From NCBI RefSeq assembly GCF_900100275.1, contig NZ_FNET01000024.1, positions 1 through 64,000 of the forward strand: DNA of 64,000 nucleotides, given 5' to 3'. Source of the stretch: Lentzea albidocapillata subsp. violacea (GTDB lineage: Bacteria; Actinomycetota; Actinomycetes; Mycobacteriales; Pseudonocardiaceae). Below are positions 14,909 to 25,029 of this stretch, in pieces (position 1 is the first letter of the stretch; each line of letters starts with the position of its first letter). Made by a program: the position numbers and the translations under genes. The notes below the pieces were generated by a model that was not told the DNA's origin, ran no database searches, and saw only the letters and a list, made by a program, of their open reading frames with translations.

Positions 14909-16009
14909 TCAGCAGGCAGTGGCGCCTGAGACGCCCGCCACGTACGCCTTCGCGATGTGCTTGCCGGACGCGATGCGGTACCAGACGTTCGACGTGCCCT
15001 GCGTGCCCGTCACCGACTGGCCGGTGAGCTGGCAGGTCACCCTGACCTGGGCGTAGTTCGCGGCCAGACCCACCTGCGACGTCGCGGAGCTCGTGCCGCT
15101 GCGGACGTTCACCGTGCCGTTCGCCGCGGCGGTGCGGACCGTCCCGACAGGCCCGGAGCCGGTCCACAGGTACGTCACGGTCACCCACGCGTTGGTGGTG
15201 AGCTTGAGGCCGTCCCAGAACGTGCCGTCGGCGAGGTCGATGCCCGCCGGGTTCGCGACCTCGCGCCCGAACTGGTCCTTGCCGCCGTTGTAGTTGTCCT
15301 GGTACGCGGCCTGCGCCTCGGGCTTGCCCTGCGGCAGGTTCTTCCACATCTCACGGGTCGCGGACGGGTTCCAGTAGTCGTCCTTGGTGTTCCAGGGGCC
15401 GACGTCCCACACGGGCGCCCACTCGCAACGGCCGTTCGACGCGCACACCTGCACGCTGTAGTTGCCGGAGTTCCTGCCCGCCAGGCCACGCCGCGACGGC
15501 AGTGCCGCGAAGTGGTCGCGCGAACGGATCACGTGCCCGTTCGCCGTGGTGCCACCGACGAGGCCCTCCCGCGTCGCGAACACCCGGTACGAACGTCCAG
15601 CCGCGGCAACGGAAACGTCGTCGGCGGCCACGGTCGCGGGCGCCTGCGTCGCGGTCAGCTTCACCCGCGATGCCCTGCCGCTGCTCAAAACCACGCGGGT
15701 CTCGATGGTGGACGTGGTCACCGGCAACGTCGCCGGCGCCTCCAGCCACTCGGTCCACTGACCGTCCGCGCGCAGGCCGCGCACGTCGACGACACCATCG
15801 CCGGTCACCGCCGCCGTGACCGCGTTGGCGGGCTGGGCGAGTCTGTGCGAGCCGAGCTCGATCAGGCCCGTGCGCGGGGAACCGCCCCACGTGACGGCAC
15901 GACCGCTGACGTCGGCGGTCCACTCGTTCGAGGCAGGGGCCGCCTGGGCGGGAGACGCCAGTCCGGCCACCAAGGCGGCGCCCGTGACCAGCGGTAACAG
16001 GTAGCGCAT
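14909..16009 (-). CDS. secreted protein with C-terminal SH3-like domain
   Basis: A 366-residue exported protein. The signal peptide (residues 1-23) ends at ASPAQA|AP. The N-terminal ~120 residues are beta-rich (VRGLRADGQWTEWLEAPA). The middle carries a CASNGRCEWAPVWDVGPWN block with a likely disulfide and DDYWNP. The C-terminal part resembles a bacterial SH3 domain (TVNVRSGTSSATSQVG, then VWYRIASGKHIAKAYV) and ends in Cys. Such proteins are common in Pseudonocardiaceae and may bind the cell wall; no catalytic motif is evident. It lies between menA and menE but has no obvious link to quinones. Confidence 0.7.
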   Translation of the reverse strand: MRYLLPLVTGAALVAGLASPAQAAPASNEWTADVSGRAVTWGGSPRTGLIELGSHRLAQPANAVTAAVTGDGVVDVRGLRADGQWTEWLEAPATLPVTTSTIETRVVLSSGRASRVKLTATQAPATVAADDVSVAAAGRSYRVFATREGLVGGTTANGHVIRSRDHFAALPSRRGLAGRNSGNYSVQVCASNGRCEWAPVWDVGPWNTKDDYWNPSATREMWKNLPQGKPEAQAAYQDNYNGGKDQFGREVANPAGIDLADGTFWDGLKLTTNAWVTVTYLWTGSGPVGTVRTAAANGTVNVRSGTSSATSQVGLAANYAQVRVTCQLTGQSVTGTQGTSNVWYRIASGKHIAKAYVAGVSGATAC

Positions 16010-16088
16010 GAAGAAACCCCCATCGCTAACGCGCGCGGCCAGAGTTTCCGCACGCTTCGCGGCGAGGGTTGTCCTCAGCGGTAAAGGT

Positions 16089-17120
16089 TCACCTAAATGA
16101 GGCGACCACAGCCGTTCGATCGACTTTGCCGGGCCCGCACAACGGCAGCTCGTGCACGAACCGCACCAGCTTCGGCGCCGCCGCCCGTCCCACGGCCTCG
16201 ACGACCGCGGCCCTCAGCTCATCGACCGAAGGCTCCACCCCGCGCGCGACGACGGCAGCGGCCACGACCTGGCCCCACTCGTCGTCCGGCACGCCGACCA
16301 CACACGCCTCCAGCACGCCCCCGACGGTCGCCAGAGCGCGTTCCACCAGCACCGGAGGGATTTTCTCGCCGCCCGTGACGATCACGTCGTCCGCGCGTCC
16401 CAGCACCTCCAGCCGCCCGTCGCGCAGCCGCCCGAGGTCCCCGGTGCGGAACCACTCGCCGAACGGCTCCGCGCTGCCGCGATAGCCCAGCGCCAGCACC
16501 GGCCCGCTGATCTCGATCACGTCTTCGGTGCGCAACGAGACGCCCCGCAACGGTTGGCCGTCGTACACGCACCCGCCGGACGTCTCGCTCATGCCGTACG
16601 TCGTGACGACCTGCACGCCCTGAGCGCGCGCCTGCTGCAACAGCGTCGGCGGGGTGGCGGCCCCGCCGATCAGCACGCCGTCGAACTGCCGCAGCGCCTC
16701 CAGGCCCGGCCCCTCACCCACGACGAGCCGGGAGAGCTGGGTCGGCACGAGCGCCGTGTAGTGGCGTCCCGGCTGGGCCAGCACCGGCCGTGCGGCCTGC
16801 GCGAAACCCATGGCGCGGAAGCCCTTCGACATGTCGAGCACACCGGGCGTGGTGCCGGCGACGATCGACCGCACCAGCACCTGCGCCCCGGCGATGTGGC
16901 CGGTCGGCAACGCCAGCAGCCACGTGCCGGGGCCGCCCAGCCGCTCGTACGTGGCCTCCGCGGACATCGTCAGCGCGTCCGCGTCGAGCAGCACGGTCTT
17001 CGGCTCGCCCGTCGACCCGGAGGTCGGCACGCCGAGCACGGCCCGCTTCTCCCAGCCGTCGAGTGGGCCGTCGACCAGGGGTTCGCCACCGGCCAGCGCC
17101 GCGCGCAGTTCGTCGAGCAT
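16089..17120 (-). CDS. menE: o-succinylbenzoate-CoA ligase MenE
   Basis: A 343-residue adenylate-forming enzyme that activates o-succinylbenzoate to its CoA thioester. The AMP-binding P-loop is PTSGSTGEPKT near residue 33. Other family motifs are TTYGMSETSGGCVYDG, FRTGDLGRL and GRADDVIVTGGEKIPP. It is shorter than average acyl-CoA synthetases, as actinobacterial MenE usually is. The ATG at 17120 is preceded by AGGTG and lies ten bases after the menB stop, so menB-menE form an operon read leftward. Confidence 0.93.
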   Translation of the reverse strand: MLDELRAALAGGEPLVDGPLDGWEKRAVLGVPTSGSTGEPKTVLLDADALTMSAEATYERLGGPGTWLLALPTGHIAGAQVLVRSIVAGTTPGVLDMSKGFRAMGFAQAARPVLAQPGRHYTALVPTQLSRLVVGEGPGLEALRQFDGVLIGGAATPPTLLQQARAQGVQVVTTYGMSETSGGCVYDGQPLRGVSLRTEDVIEISGPVLALGYRGSAEPFGEWFRTGDLGRLRDGRLEVLGRADDVIVTGGEKIPPVLVERALATVGGVLEACVVGVPDDEWGQVVAAAVVARGVEPSVDELRAAVVEAVGRAAAPKLVRFVHELPLCGPGKVDRTAVVASFR

Positions 17121-17130
17121 GGGCACCTGC

Positions 17131-18033
<903 letters not shown>

Positions 18034-18105
18034 GGCCAAGACTCTAAGCCCGCGCACCTGAGACCAGCGGGCGACCTCTCAGCGCGGTCCGGTGACAATT
18101 GGGGG

Positions 18106-19677
18106 ATGAACCCGTCCACGACGCAGGCGAGGGTGATCGTCGACGAACTGGTGCGCAACGGCGTGCGTCACGTCGTCCTGTGCCCCGGTTCGCGCAACGC
18201 CCCGCTGTCGTTCGCGCTGCACCAGGCCGAGCAGAAAGGCCTGCTCACGGTGCACGTGCGCATCGACGAGCGCAGTGGCGGATTCCTCGCTCTGGGCCTC
18301 GCGAAGACCGGTGAGCCGGCCGTGGTGACGTGCACGAGCGGCACCGCCGTCGCGAACCTGCACCCGGCCGTGATCGAGGCGCAGCTGACGAACGTGCCGC
18401 TGATCGCGCTGACCGCCGACCGTCCGGTCGACCTCTACCGCACCGGCTCCAGCCAGACGATCAACCAGCACGACGTCCTGGGCATCCCGACGCTGCACAT
18501 GCCGGAGGGTGCCGGCGAGGCCGTGACGCGGTCGTTGATCTGCCGTGCCATCGCCACGGACGGCCCGTCGCACGTCAACGTGCCTTTCCGGCCGCCGCTG
18601 ACGCCGTCCGACGAGCTGTGGCCCACCTCGGATCGCGGCGCGTGGACGGAGACGGACCGTACGTTCACCGTCGAGACCCGGCCCTCCTCGCTGCCCGCCC
18701 GCACGCTGGTGCTGCTCGGTGACGACCGCCCGGAGCGGCTGCTGAAGGCCTCGCGGCTCGGCTGGCCGGTGATCGCCGAGCCGACCGCGCCCGGTGGCCT
18801 GCGGCACGGTTCGCTGCTGCTCAACGCCGGCCTGCCGGAGCACCTGCGGCCCGACGCGGTGCTCGTCGTCGGCCGCGTCACCCTGTCGAGGGGTCAGCAG
18901 GCTGTGCTTGGAGCGGCTCCAATCGTGCACGCAGTGGGTGACCAGGCCCAGTGGCCGGACGTGCCGTTCACCGCCACGCGGGCCTCCACCTGGCTGCCGG
19001 AGCCCGCCGCGCCCGACGGCGAGTGGCTGCTGGCGTGGCAGAGCGCGGTGAAGAGCGTCAGCGTGGCCGTCGACGACCTGCTGGACACCGCGCCGTGGCC
19101 GACCGGCCTGCACGTCGCGCGCGATCTGATGCAGGCGATGCCGCCGGGTTCGCTGCTGTTCGTGGGCTCGTCCAACCCGATCCGCGACGTCGACTTCGCG
19201 TCCGAACGCCGCTCGGACGTCGCCGTGCACGCCAACCGGGGTGCCGCCGGCATCGACGGGAGCGTGTCCACGGCCATCGGGCTCGCCTGGCAGCACAAGG
19301 GCCCCGCGTACGCGCTGATGGGCGACCTGACGTTCCTGCACGACAGCAACGGCCTGCTCGCCGACCGGATGCCGGACCTCACGATCGTCGTCCTCAACGA
19401 CGACGGGGGCGGCATATTTTCGTTGCTCGAACAAGGCGCTCCGGAGTACGGCGGAAGTTTCGAGCGAATTTTCGGTACTCCGCACGGAACTGATCTGACC
19501 GCTTTGTGCGCGGGCTACCGAATTCCGCACTCCACAGTGGACGGCCAGGAGGAGTTCCGTAGCGCGATTGCGTCGCCGAAGGGCCTCCAGGTGGTCGAAG
19601 TCCAGGCAAAACGTGACGAGCTGCGGGCGTTGCACCGGCGTCTCAAGGCGACTGTGTCAAACGTTTTCGCCAGATAG
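18106..19677 (+). CDS. menD: SEPHCHC synthase MenD (TPP-dependent)
   Basis: A 523-residue protein from ATG at 18106, after GGGGG. It uses thiamine diphosphate to join 2-oxoglutarate to isochorismate. The N-terminal Pyr domain has LCPGSRNAPLSFALH and VTCTSGTAVANLHPAVIEA. The TPP/Mg site is MGDLTFLHDSNGL, followed by VVLNDDGGGIFSLLEQG. The reading frame is open for more than 1 kb upstream, but that stretch only shadows menB and menE. It diverges from menB. Confidence 0.95.
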   Translation: MNPSTTQARVIVDELVRNGVRHVVLCPGSRNAPLSFALHQAEQKGLLTVHVRIDERSGGFLALGLAKTGEPAVVTCTSGTAVANLHPAVIEAQLTNVPLIALTADRPVDLYRTGSSQTINQHDVLGIPTLHMPEGAGEAVTRSLICRAIATDGPSHVNVPFRPPLTPSDELWPTSDRGAWTETDRTFTVETRPSSLPARTLVLLGDDRPERLLKASRLGWPVIAEPTAPGGLRHGSLLLNAGLPEHLRPDAVLVVGRVTLSRGQQAVLGAAPIVHAVGDQAQWPDVPFTATRASTWLPEPAAPDGEWLLAWQSAVKSVSVAVDDLLDTAPWPTGLHVARDLMQAMPPGSLLFVGSSNPIRDVDFASERRSDVAVHANRGAAGIDGSVSTAIGLAWQHKGPAYALMGDLTFLHDSNGLLADRMPDLTIVVLNDDGGGIFSLLEQGAPEYGGSFERIFGTPHGTDLTALCAGYRIPHSTVDGQEEFRSAIASPKGLQVVEVQAKRDELRALHRRLKATVSNVFAR

Positions 19678-19731
19678 GAAACCTACGTAAGTCGGTGGCT
19701 CGTTCTTGATCGTCTGGATACCGTCCGCCGC

Positions 19732-21234
19732 ATGTCGATCAGAACCAAGGCGACGGCCGCGGTGGCGTCCGCGGCCGCGATGACGCTCTTCGCGGGGACG
19801 GCGCTGGCGGCGTCTCCAGGCGCTCCCGGCGTCGACGATCCGTACTTCCCGACCTACGGGAACGGCGGGTACGACGTCTCCCACTACGACATCAGGCTCA
19901 ACTACAACCCGAACGGCGACAAGCTGTCGGGCACGACGACGATCCTGGCCAAGGCCACGCAGGACCTCACGCAGTTCAACCTCGACTTCCTGCTCAAGGT
20001 GAAGTCGGTCCGGGTCAACAACGCGCGGTCCTCGTTCGTCTCCGACAACGGCGAGCTCACGCTCACCCCGCGCGGAGGCGTCCGTAAGGGCCAGGACCTG
20101 ACGATCGTCGTCACGTACGCCGACTCGCCTTCCACCGTGAAGGACCGCAACGGCTTCACGGCGTGGACGAAGACCCCCGACGGCGCCCTGGCGATCGGCG
20201 AGCCGGAGATCTCGGCGTGGTGGTACCCGTCCAACGACCACCCGACCGACAAGGCCACCTTCGACGTCAACGTCGCCGTCCCGAACGGCGTCGAGGCGAT
20301 CTCGAACGGCAGGTTCGTCGGCCAGACCCGCCAGATCAACGGCTACACGCGCTGGAACTGGCGCAGCACCAAGCCGCAGGCGACGTACCTGACGTTCCTG
20401 TCGATCGGCCAGTTCGAGATCCGCCAGTCCACGGCGCCCAACGGCCAGCCCGTCGTGAACGCCTACTCCGAGCGCCTCGGCGAACACACCGACGCGGCCA
20501 AGGCGAGCATCGAGCGCACGCCCGAGGTCACCGAGTTCCTGGCGGACAACTTCGGCCCGTACCCGTTCGAAGCGCAGGGCGGCGTCGTGACGCCGGACCT
20601 CGGCTACGCGCTGGAGAACCAGACCCGCTCGACCTACGACGACGCGTTCTTCCGGCGCGGCGCCAACACCTACGTCGTCGCGCACGAGGTCGCCCACCAG
20701 TGGTTCGGCGACTCCGTGTCGGTCCACCACTGGCGGGACATCTGGCTGAACGAGGGCTTCGCCTCCTACGCCGAGTTCCTGTGGTCCGAGCACGTCGGTG
20801 AGGGCACGGCACAGGAGAACGCCGACTTCGTCTACGACTCCTACCCGGCCGACGACCCGTTCTGGCAGGTCCTGCCCGGCGACCCCGGTGCGTCGAACGT
20901 GTTCCACAGCGCCGTCTACGACCGCGGGGCGCTGGCCGTCCACGCTCTGCGCGTGGCCGTCGGGGACGAGAAGTTCTTCGAGATCCTCAAGGCCTGGGTC
21001 GCGGAGAAGAAGTACTCGGACGCCACCGTCGAGGAGTTCGTCGCGCTGGCGGAACGGGTCTCCGGTCAGCAGCTCGACCAGCTCTTCCAGACGTGGCTGT
21101 TCACCAAGGGCAAGCCGGCGGAAGCTCCCGGCCGTTCGGCCGACGTGGCGTCGAAGACGCTGTCCGTCGCGGCGGAGCCGAAGTCGCGCGCCAAGATCAA
21201 GCTGACGCACGAACTGCTCGACGCCCACAAGTAA
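19732..21234 (+). CDS. secreted M1-family metallopeptidase
   Basis: A 500-residue protein with a signal peptide (SAAAMTLFAGTALA|AS near 27). The M1 zinc site is HEVAHQW (318-324) and NEGFASY (340-346), which gives the exact HExxH-x18-E spacing. The N-terminal beta domain (YDVSHYDIRLNY) and a substrate-binding stretch (GYALENQTRS) agree with M1. It is shorter than aminopeptidase N and lacks the large C-terminal helical domain, as small secreted actinobacterial M1 enzymes do. It is expected to act outside the cell on peptides. Confidence 0.92.
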   Translation: MSIRTKATAAVASAAAMTLFAGTALAASPGAPGVDDPYFPTYGNGGYDVSHYDIRLNYNPNGDKLSGTTTILAKATQDLTQFNLDFLLKVKSVRVNNARSSFVSDNGELTLTPRGGVRKGQDLTIVVTYADSPSTVKDRNGFTAWTKTPDGALAIGEPEISAWWYPSNDHPTDKATFDVNVAVPNGVEAISNGRFVGQTRQINGYTRWNWRSTKPQATYLTFLSIGQFEIRQSTAPNGQPVVNAYSERLGEHTDAAKASIERTPEVTEFLADNFGPYPFEAQGGVVTPDLGYALENQTRSTYDDAFFRRGANTYVVAHEVAHQWFGDSVSVHHWRDIWLNEGFASYAEFLWSEHVGEGTAQENADFVYDSYPADDPFWQVLPGDPGASNVFHSAVYDRGALAVHALRVAVGDEKFFEILKAWVAEKKYSDATVEEFVALAERVSGQQLDQLFQTWLFTKGKPAEAPGRSADVASKTLSVAAEPKSRAKIKLTHELLDAHK

Positions 21235-21274
21235 GTCGGTAGCGCACAACGCCGGTGACGAGCACGATCAACGA

Positions 21275-22024
21275 GTGAACCCTCGTATCGCGCTCGTCAC
21301 CGGTGCCGGCTCCGGAATCGGTGCCGGAACAGCAAAAGCCCTGGCCGCTCTAGGCCACCACGTAGCCGTGGTCGACCTCAACGACCGCGCGCATGCCGTC
21401 GCCGCCCAGATCACCGAATCCGGCGGAACAGCCCTGGCGGTGCTCGCCGACATCAGCGACCCCGACGCCGTCACCCAGGCCGTCGACGAGGTGACGACCA
21501 AGCTGGGCCCGGTCGCGATCCTGGTCAACAACGCCGGCTTCGCCAGGGACAACATGGTCCTCGACATGCCGCTGGCCGACTGGGACGCCGTGATGAACAC
21601 CCACCTGCGCGGCAGCTTCCTGATGCTCAAGGCCACCGCCCCGGCCATGCGCGCCGCCGGCTGGGGCCGCGTCGTCAACATCTCCAGCATCTCCGCACTG
21701 GTCGACGACGACCGCGCCAACTACGTCGCCGCCAAGGCGGGCCTGGAAGGCTTCACCCGAGCCACGGCCCTCGACCTGGCCCCGTTCGGCATCACCGTGA
21801 ACGCGATCGGTCCCGGCGTGGTCGTGACCGAGATGACCAAGGTGTCCGCCGCCCGTGCGGGCCGCACCCTCGACGAACACATCGAGGTGCAACGGAAGTC
21901 GATCCCGCGCGGCCGCGTCGGCACGCCACACGACATCGCGCGCGCCGTGCTGTTCTTCGCGGCGGAGGACGCCGACTACGTGACCGGCCAGGTCATTTAT
22001 GTCAGCGGAGGGCCGCACGGTTGA
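21275..22024 (+). CDS. short-chain dehydrogenase/reductase, FabG-like
   Basis: A 249-residue classical SDR. The NAD(P)-binding motif is TGAGSGIGAG (residues 9-18). NNAG is at about 85-88, the catalytic serine lies in VNISSIS, and Y150-xxx-K154 is the active site. The Asp after the second strand (VVDLND) suggests a preference for NAD(H). The terminal YVSGGPHG is typical of the family. The substrate cannot be deduced. It starts at GTG and converges on menF. An SDR also occurs in the corresponding mycobacterial men region, as I recall. Confidence 0.85.
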   Translation: MNPRIALVTGAGSGIGAGTAKALAALGHHVAVVDLNDRAHAVAAQITESGGTALAVLADISDPDAVTQAVDEVTTKLGPVAILVNNAGFARDNMVLDMPLADWDAVMNTHLRGSFLMLKATAPAMRAAGWGRVVNISSISALVDDDRANYVAAKAGLEGFTRATALDLAPFGITVNAIGPGVVVTEMTKVSAARAGRTLDEHIEVQRKSIPRGRVGTPHDIARAVLFFAAEDADYVTGQVIYVSGGPHG

Positions 22025-22057
22025 GCCAGGACGTTCCGGCCTGGGCGGCGTTCGTGG

Positions 22058-23290
22058 CTAAAGCCCTTCAAGAGCCTCACGCATAGGCCGCATCTTGGCG
22101 TGCGCTTCCTGCACCTCGATGTCGGGATCCGAGTCGGCGACCAGCCCGCACCCGGCGAACAACCGAGCCGTCGACCCCGAGAGCTGCGCACACCGCAGAG
22201 CGATCCCGAGCTCACCGTCGCCGTTGCCGTCGATCCACCCGACCGGCCCGGCGTACCGCCCGCGGTCCATCCCCTCCAGCTGCGAGATCAACCACGTCGC
22301 GTCCATCCGCGGCGTCCCGCCCACGGCGGCGGTCGGGTGCACGGCTTCGCCGAGGTGCAGCAACGAGGTGGAGGACTCGAGGGTCCCGATCACGTCGGAC
22401 GACAGGTGCGAGACGTTGGGCAGCCTCAGCACGGAAGGTCCCTCGACCGACATGGTCGCGCAGAACGGCCGCAGGGTGTCCGCGAGAGAGCGGACCGCGT
22501 AGTCGTGCTCTTCGAGGTTCTTCTCCGACGACATGAGTGCCGCGGCGAGTTCCTCGTTCGAGATCCCGTCGTGCGGCCAGGTCGTGCCGGCCAGCACCCG
22601 CGAGTCCACGACCGAGCCGGTTCTGCGCAGCAGCAACTCGGGCGTCGCGCCGACCAGTCCGTCGACGGCGTAGGCCCAGCACTCCGGGTAGCGCCGCGCG
22701 AGGCCCTGCAGCACGAACCGCTGGTCCAGCGGCTTGTCCGTCAGTGCCACCAGGTCGTGTGCCAGCACGACCTTGTCGAGGTCGCCCGCACGCATCCGCA
22801 CGACGGCCTCGCGCACGGCTTCGCGGTACTGCGTGACCGGCAGCTGTCCGTTCGCGTAACGCACCGAGGACGGGCGCGAGAGAGGCTCGACGTACGGCGC
22901 CGGGTCCGAGGCGCCGATCGTGGTGACCCACTGCTCGCCGTTGCGCCGCCCTACGACGACCTCGGGCACGATCAGCACCGAGTGGCCCGGGGAGTCGGCG
23001 AAGGCCATCGAGACGAACGCCACCGGGCCGCTGCCCGGCACGCCCAGTTCGTCGTCCACGTCGAGATGTGCGCAGAACTCCTGCCACCACCTGTCGGCCT
23101 GCGCGAACCGGTCCGGGCCGCTGACCTCCAGACGAGCTGCCTCGCCCCAGCCGACCAGGCCCGACCCATCGCGTACCCAGGCCAGGGCGTGCTCCGGGGT
23201 CGGCAGCAGTCCGAGCAGGTCACCGGCGGTGTCCCGCTTCGACCGGACGCGGATTCGCTGCCGTGCTCGCGATGTGGGTGCTGAGGTCAC
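22058..23290 (-). CDS. menF: isochorismate synthase (MenF/EntC type)
   Basis: A 410-residue chorismate-utilising enzyme that makes isochorismate, the first step toward menaquinone. The C-terminal catalytic half shows VLAHDLVALTD, GATPELLLRRTG, AGTTWPHDGISNEE, EHDYAVRSLADTL and VHPTAAVGGTPR, ending with YAGPVGWIDGNGDGELGIAL. Its place near menD, menB and menE supports a role in menaquinone rather than siderophore synthesis, though an EntC/DhbC role cannot be ruled out. The start is GTG at 23290, and the promoter region is shared with the divergent DUF3592 gene. Confidence 0.88.
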   Translation of the reverse strand: MTSAPTSRARQRIRVRSKRDTAGDLLGLLPTPEHALAWVRDGSGLVGWGEAARLEVSGPDRFAQADRWWQEFCAHLDVDDELGVPGSGPVAFVSMAFADSPGHSVLIVPEVVVGRRNGEQWVTTIGASDPAPYVEPLSRPSSVRYANGQLPVTQYREAVREAVVRMRAGDLDKVVLAHDLVALTDKPLDQRFVLQGLARRYPECWAYAVDGLVGATPELLLRRTGSVVDSRVLAGTTWPHDGISNEELAAALMSSEKNLEEHDYAVRSLADTLRPFCATMSVEGPSVLRLPNVSHLSSDVIGTLESSTSLLHLGEAVHPTAAVGGTPRMDATWLISQLEGMDRGRYAGPVGWIDGNGDGELGIALRCAQLSGSTARLFAGCGLVADSDPDIEVQEAHAKMRPMREALEGL

Positions 23291-23368
23291 GCTTCGACTG
23301 TATGGACATCAACCTGAAAGCGCGGCATCCGCCCGGCTCTAGACTTCTCAGTTGTGGTGGAGGACGCA

Positions 23369-23800
23369 GTGACCAAGACGCCCCGCGGTGTACGCGTCCG
23401 CCGTGCGGTTTGCAGGGCTTTGTTCGTCGTCGGTGGCGTGATCACGCTCGTGTGCGTGCTTCTGCCCATTGCCTGCTGGCGTGACGACGTGGCCATCGAG
23501 CGGTCGATGGGACAGGCGGTCGCGCAGGTCGACTCCGTGTCCTTCAACCGGACCGTTGTGCGCTACGCCACACCGGACGGGCGCGTGATCATCCCGTCGC
23601 AGGGCGTGCTGTACCCGGCAGGACTCAACGTCGGGGACAACGTGCGGGTCGAGTACGACCAGACGAACCCCGAACTCGCGCGCGTCGCCGGCCGGACGGC
23701 GGTGCTGAGCCTGCTTCCCGTCGGAACCTTCCTCGTGTCCGTCTGGATCGTCATCGCAGCGGTTGTGACAGTTCTACGCAGATTCGGCACTCGGGTGTAA
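23369..23800 (+). CDS. DUF3592-type membrane protein
   Basis: About 143 residues. I chose GTG at 23369 because GGTGGAGG lies five bases upstream; GTG at 23354 is an alternative adding five residues. Two transmembrane helices (FVVGGVITLVCVLLPIACW and LSLLPVGTFLVSVWIVIAAVV) flank a small extracytoplasmic beta domain with NVGDNVRVEYDQTNPELAR, the usual DUF3592 pattern. Function unknown. It ends ten bases before paaA and may share its transcript. Confidence 0.78.
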   Translation: MTKTPRGVRVRRAVCRALFVVGGVITLVCVLLPIACWRDDVAIERSMGQAVAQVDSVSFNRTVVRYATPDGRVIIPSQGVLYPAGLNVGDNVRVEYDQTNPELARVAGRTAVLSLLPVGTFLVSVWIVIAAVVTVLRRFGTRV

Positions 23801-23809
23801 CATCGATGC

Positions 23810-24748
23810 ATGGCGGATGACCTGGAGCGGCGCTTCGAGCGCACTGTGCAGTCCGAAGCGCGCATCGAGCCGCGCGACTGGATGCCCGACGGCTACCGCA
23901 AGACCCTGATCAGGCAGATCGCCCAGCACGCGCACTCCGAGATCATCGGGATGCAGCCGGAGGGCAACTGGATCAGTCGCGCGCCCTCGTTGCGGCGCAA
24001 GGCGATCCTGCTCGCGAAGGTGCAGGACGAGGCCGGGCACGGCCTGTACCTGTACTCGGCGACCGAGACGCTCGGCGCCGACCGCGAGGACCTGACGCTC
24101 AAGCTCATCGAGGGCCGTCAGAAGTACTCGTCGATCTTCAACTACCCGACGCTCACGTTCGCCGACGTCGGCGTGATCGGGTGGCTGGTCGACGGCGCCG
24201 CGATCTGCAACCAGGTGCCGCTGTGCCGCACGTCCTACGGGCCGTACGCGCGCGCCATGATCCGCATCTGCAAGGAAGAGTCGTTCCATCAGCGTCAGGG
24301 CTACGAGCTCCTGATGACGATGATGCGCGGCACCCAGCAGCAGCGCGACATGGTCCAGGACTCGGTGAACCGCTGGTGGTGGCCGTCGTTGATGATGTTC
24401 GGCCCGCCGGACGCCGAGTCCACGAACACCGAGCAGTCCATGGCGTGGCGGATCAAGCGCGACACCAACGACGAGCTGCGGCAGAAGTTCGTGAACATGA
24501 GCATGCCGCAGGCCGAGGCGCTCGGCGTGACGTTCCCGGACCCCGAGCTCAGGTGGAACGACGAGCGCGGCGAGTACGACTTCGGTCAGCCGGACTGGGA
24601 CGAGTTCTGGCAGGTCGTCAAGGGTGGCGGTGTCTGCAACGAGCAGCGCATCGCCCACCGCCGCAAGGCGCACGAGGACGGTGCGTGGGTCCGTGAAGCC
24701 GCAGTCGCACACGCTGCGAAGCACGCACGTAAGGAAGGTGCCGCGTGA
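23810..24748 (+). CDS. paaA: 1,2-phenylacetyl-CoA epoxidase subunit PaaA
   Basis: A 312-residue catalytic subunit of the bacterial multicomponent monooxygenase that epoxidises the ring of phenylacetyl-CoA. The di-iron ligands lie in the four-helix core: AKVQDEAGHGLYLY (ExxH) and CKEESFHQRQGYELL (ExxH). WWWPSLMMFGPPD and the C-terminal WDEFWQVVKGGG are typical of PaaA. It is the first gene of paaABCDE. No strong ribosome-binding site precedes the ATG. The rest of the pathway (paaF-K) is not in this window. Confidence 0.96.
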   Translation: MADDLERRFERTVQSEARIEPRDWMPDGYRKTLIRQIAQHAHSEIIGMQPEGNWISRAPSLRRKAILLAKVQDEAGHGLYLYSATETLGADREDLTLKLIEGRQKYSSIFNYPTLTFADVGVIGWLVDGAAICNQVPLCRTSYGPYARAMIRICKEESFHQRQGYELLMTMMRGTQQQRDMVQDSVNRWWWPSLMMFGPPDAESTNTEQSMAWRIKRDTNDELRQKFVNMSMPQAEALGVTFPDPELRWNDERGEYDFGQPDWDEFWQVVKGGGVCNEQRIAHRRKAHEDGAWVREAAVAHAAKHARKEGAA

Positions 24749-25029
24749 GCACGTCTTGGCCGCTGTGGGAAGTCTTCGTGCGTGGCAAGCGCGGGCTGAA
24801 CCACGTGCACGTCGGTTCGTTGCACGCGCCGGACGCCGAGATGGCGCTGCGCAACGCCCGTGACGTCTACACGCGTCGCAACGAGGGCGTGTCGATCTGG
24901 GTGGTGCCCGCGACGGAGATCACCGCCTCCTCGCCGGACGAGAAGGACCCGTTCTTCGCGCCCGCGGGGGACAAGGTCTACCGGCACCCGACGTTCTACG
25001 TGATTCCCGAGGACGTGCCGCACCTATGA
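24745..25029 (+). CDS. paaB: 1,2-phenylacetyl-CoA epoxidase subunit PaaB
   Basis: A 94-residue small structural subunit that bridges PaaA/PaaC complexes. The conserved WPLWEVFVRGKRGLNHVHVG, then DAEMALRNARDVYTRR and IWVVPA, are diagnostic. GTG at 24745 overlaps the paaA stop by four bases, and the stop overlaps the paaC ATG by four, which suggests stoichiometric coupled translation. Confidence 0.96.
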   Translation: MSTSWPLWEVFVRGKRGLNHVHVGSLHAPDAEMALRNARDVYTRRNEGVSIWVVPATEITASSPDEKDPFFAPAGDKVYRHPTFYVIPEDVPHL

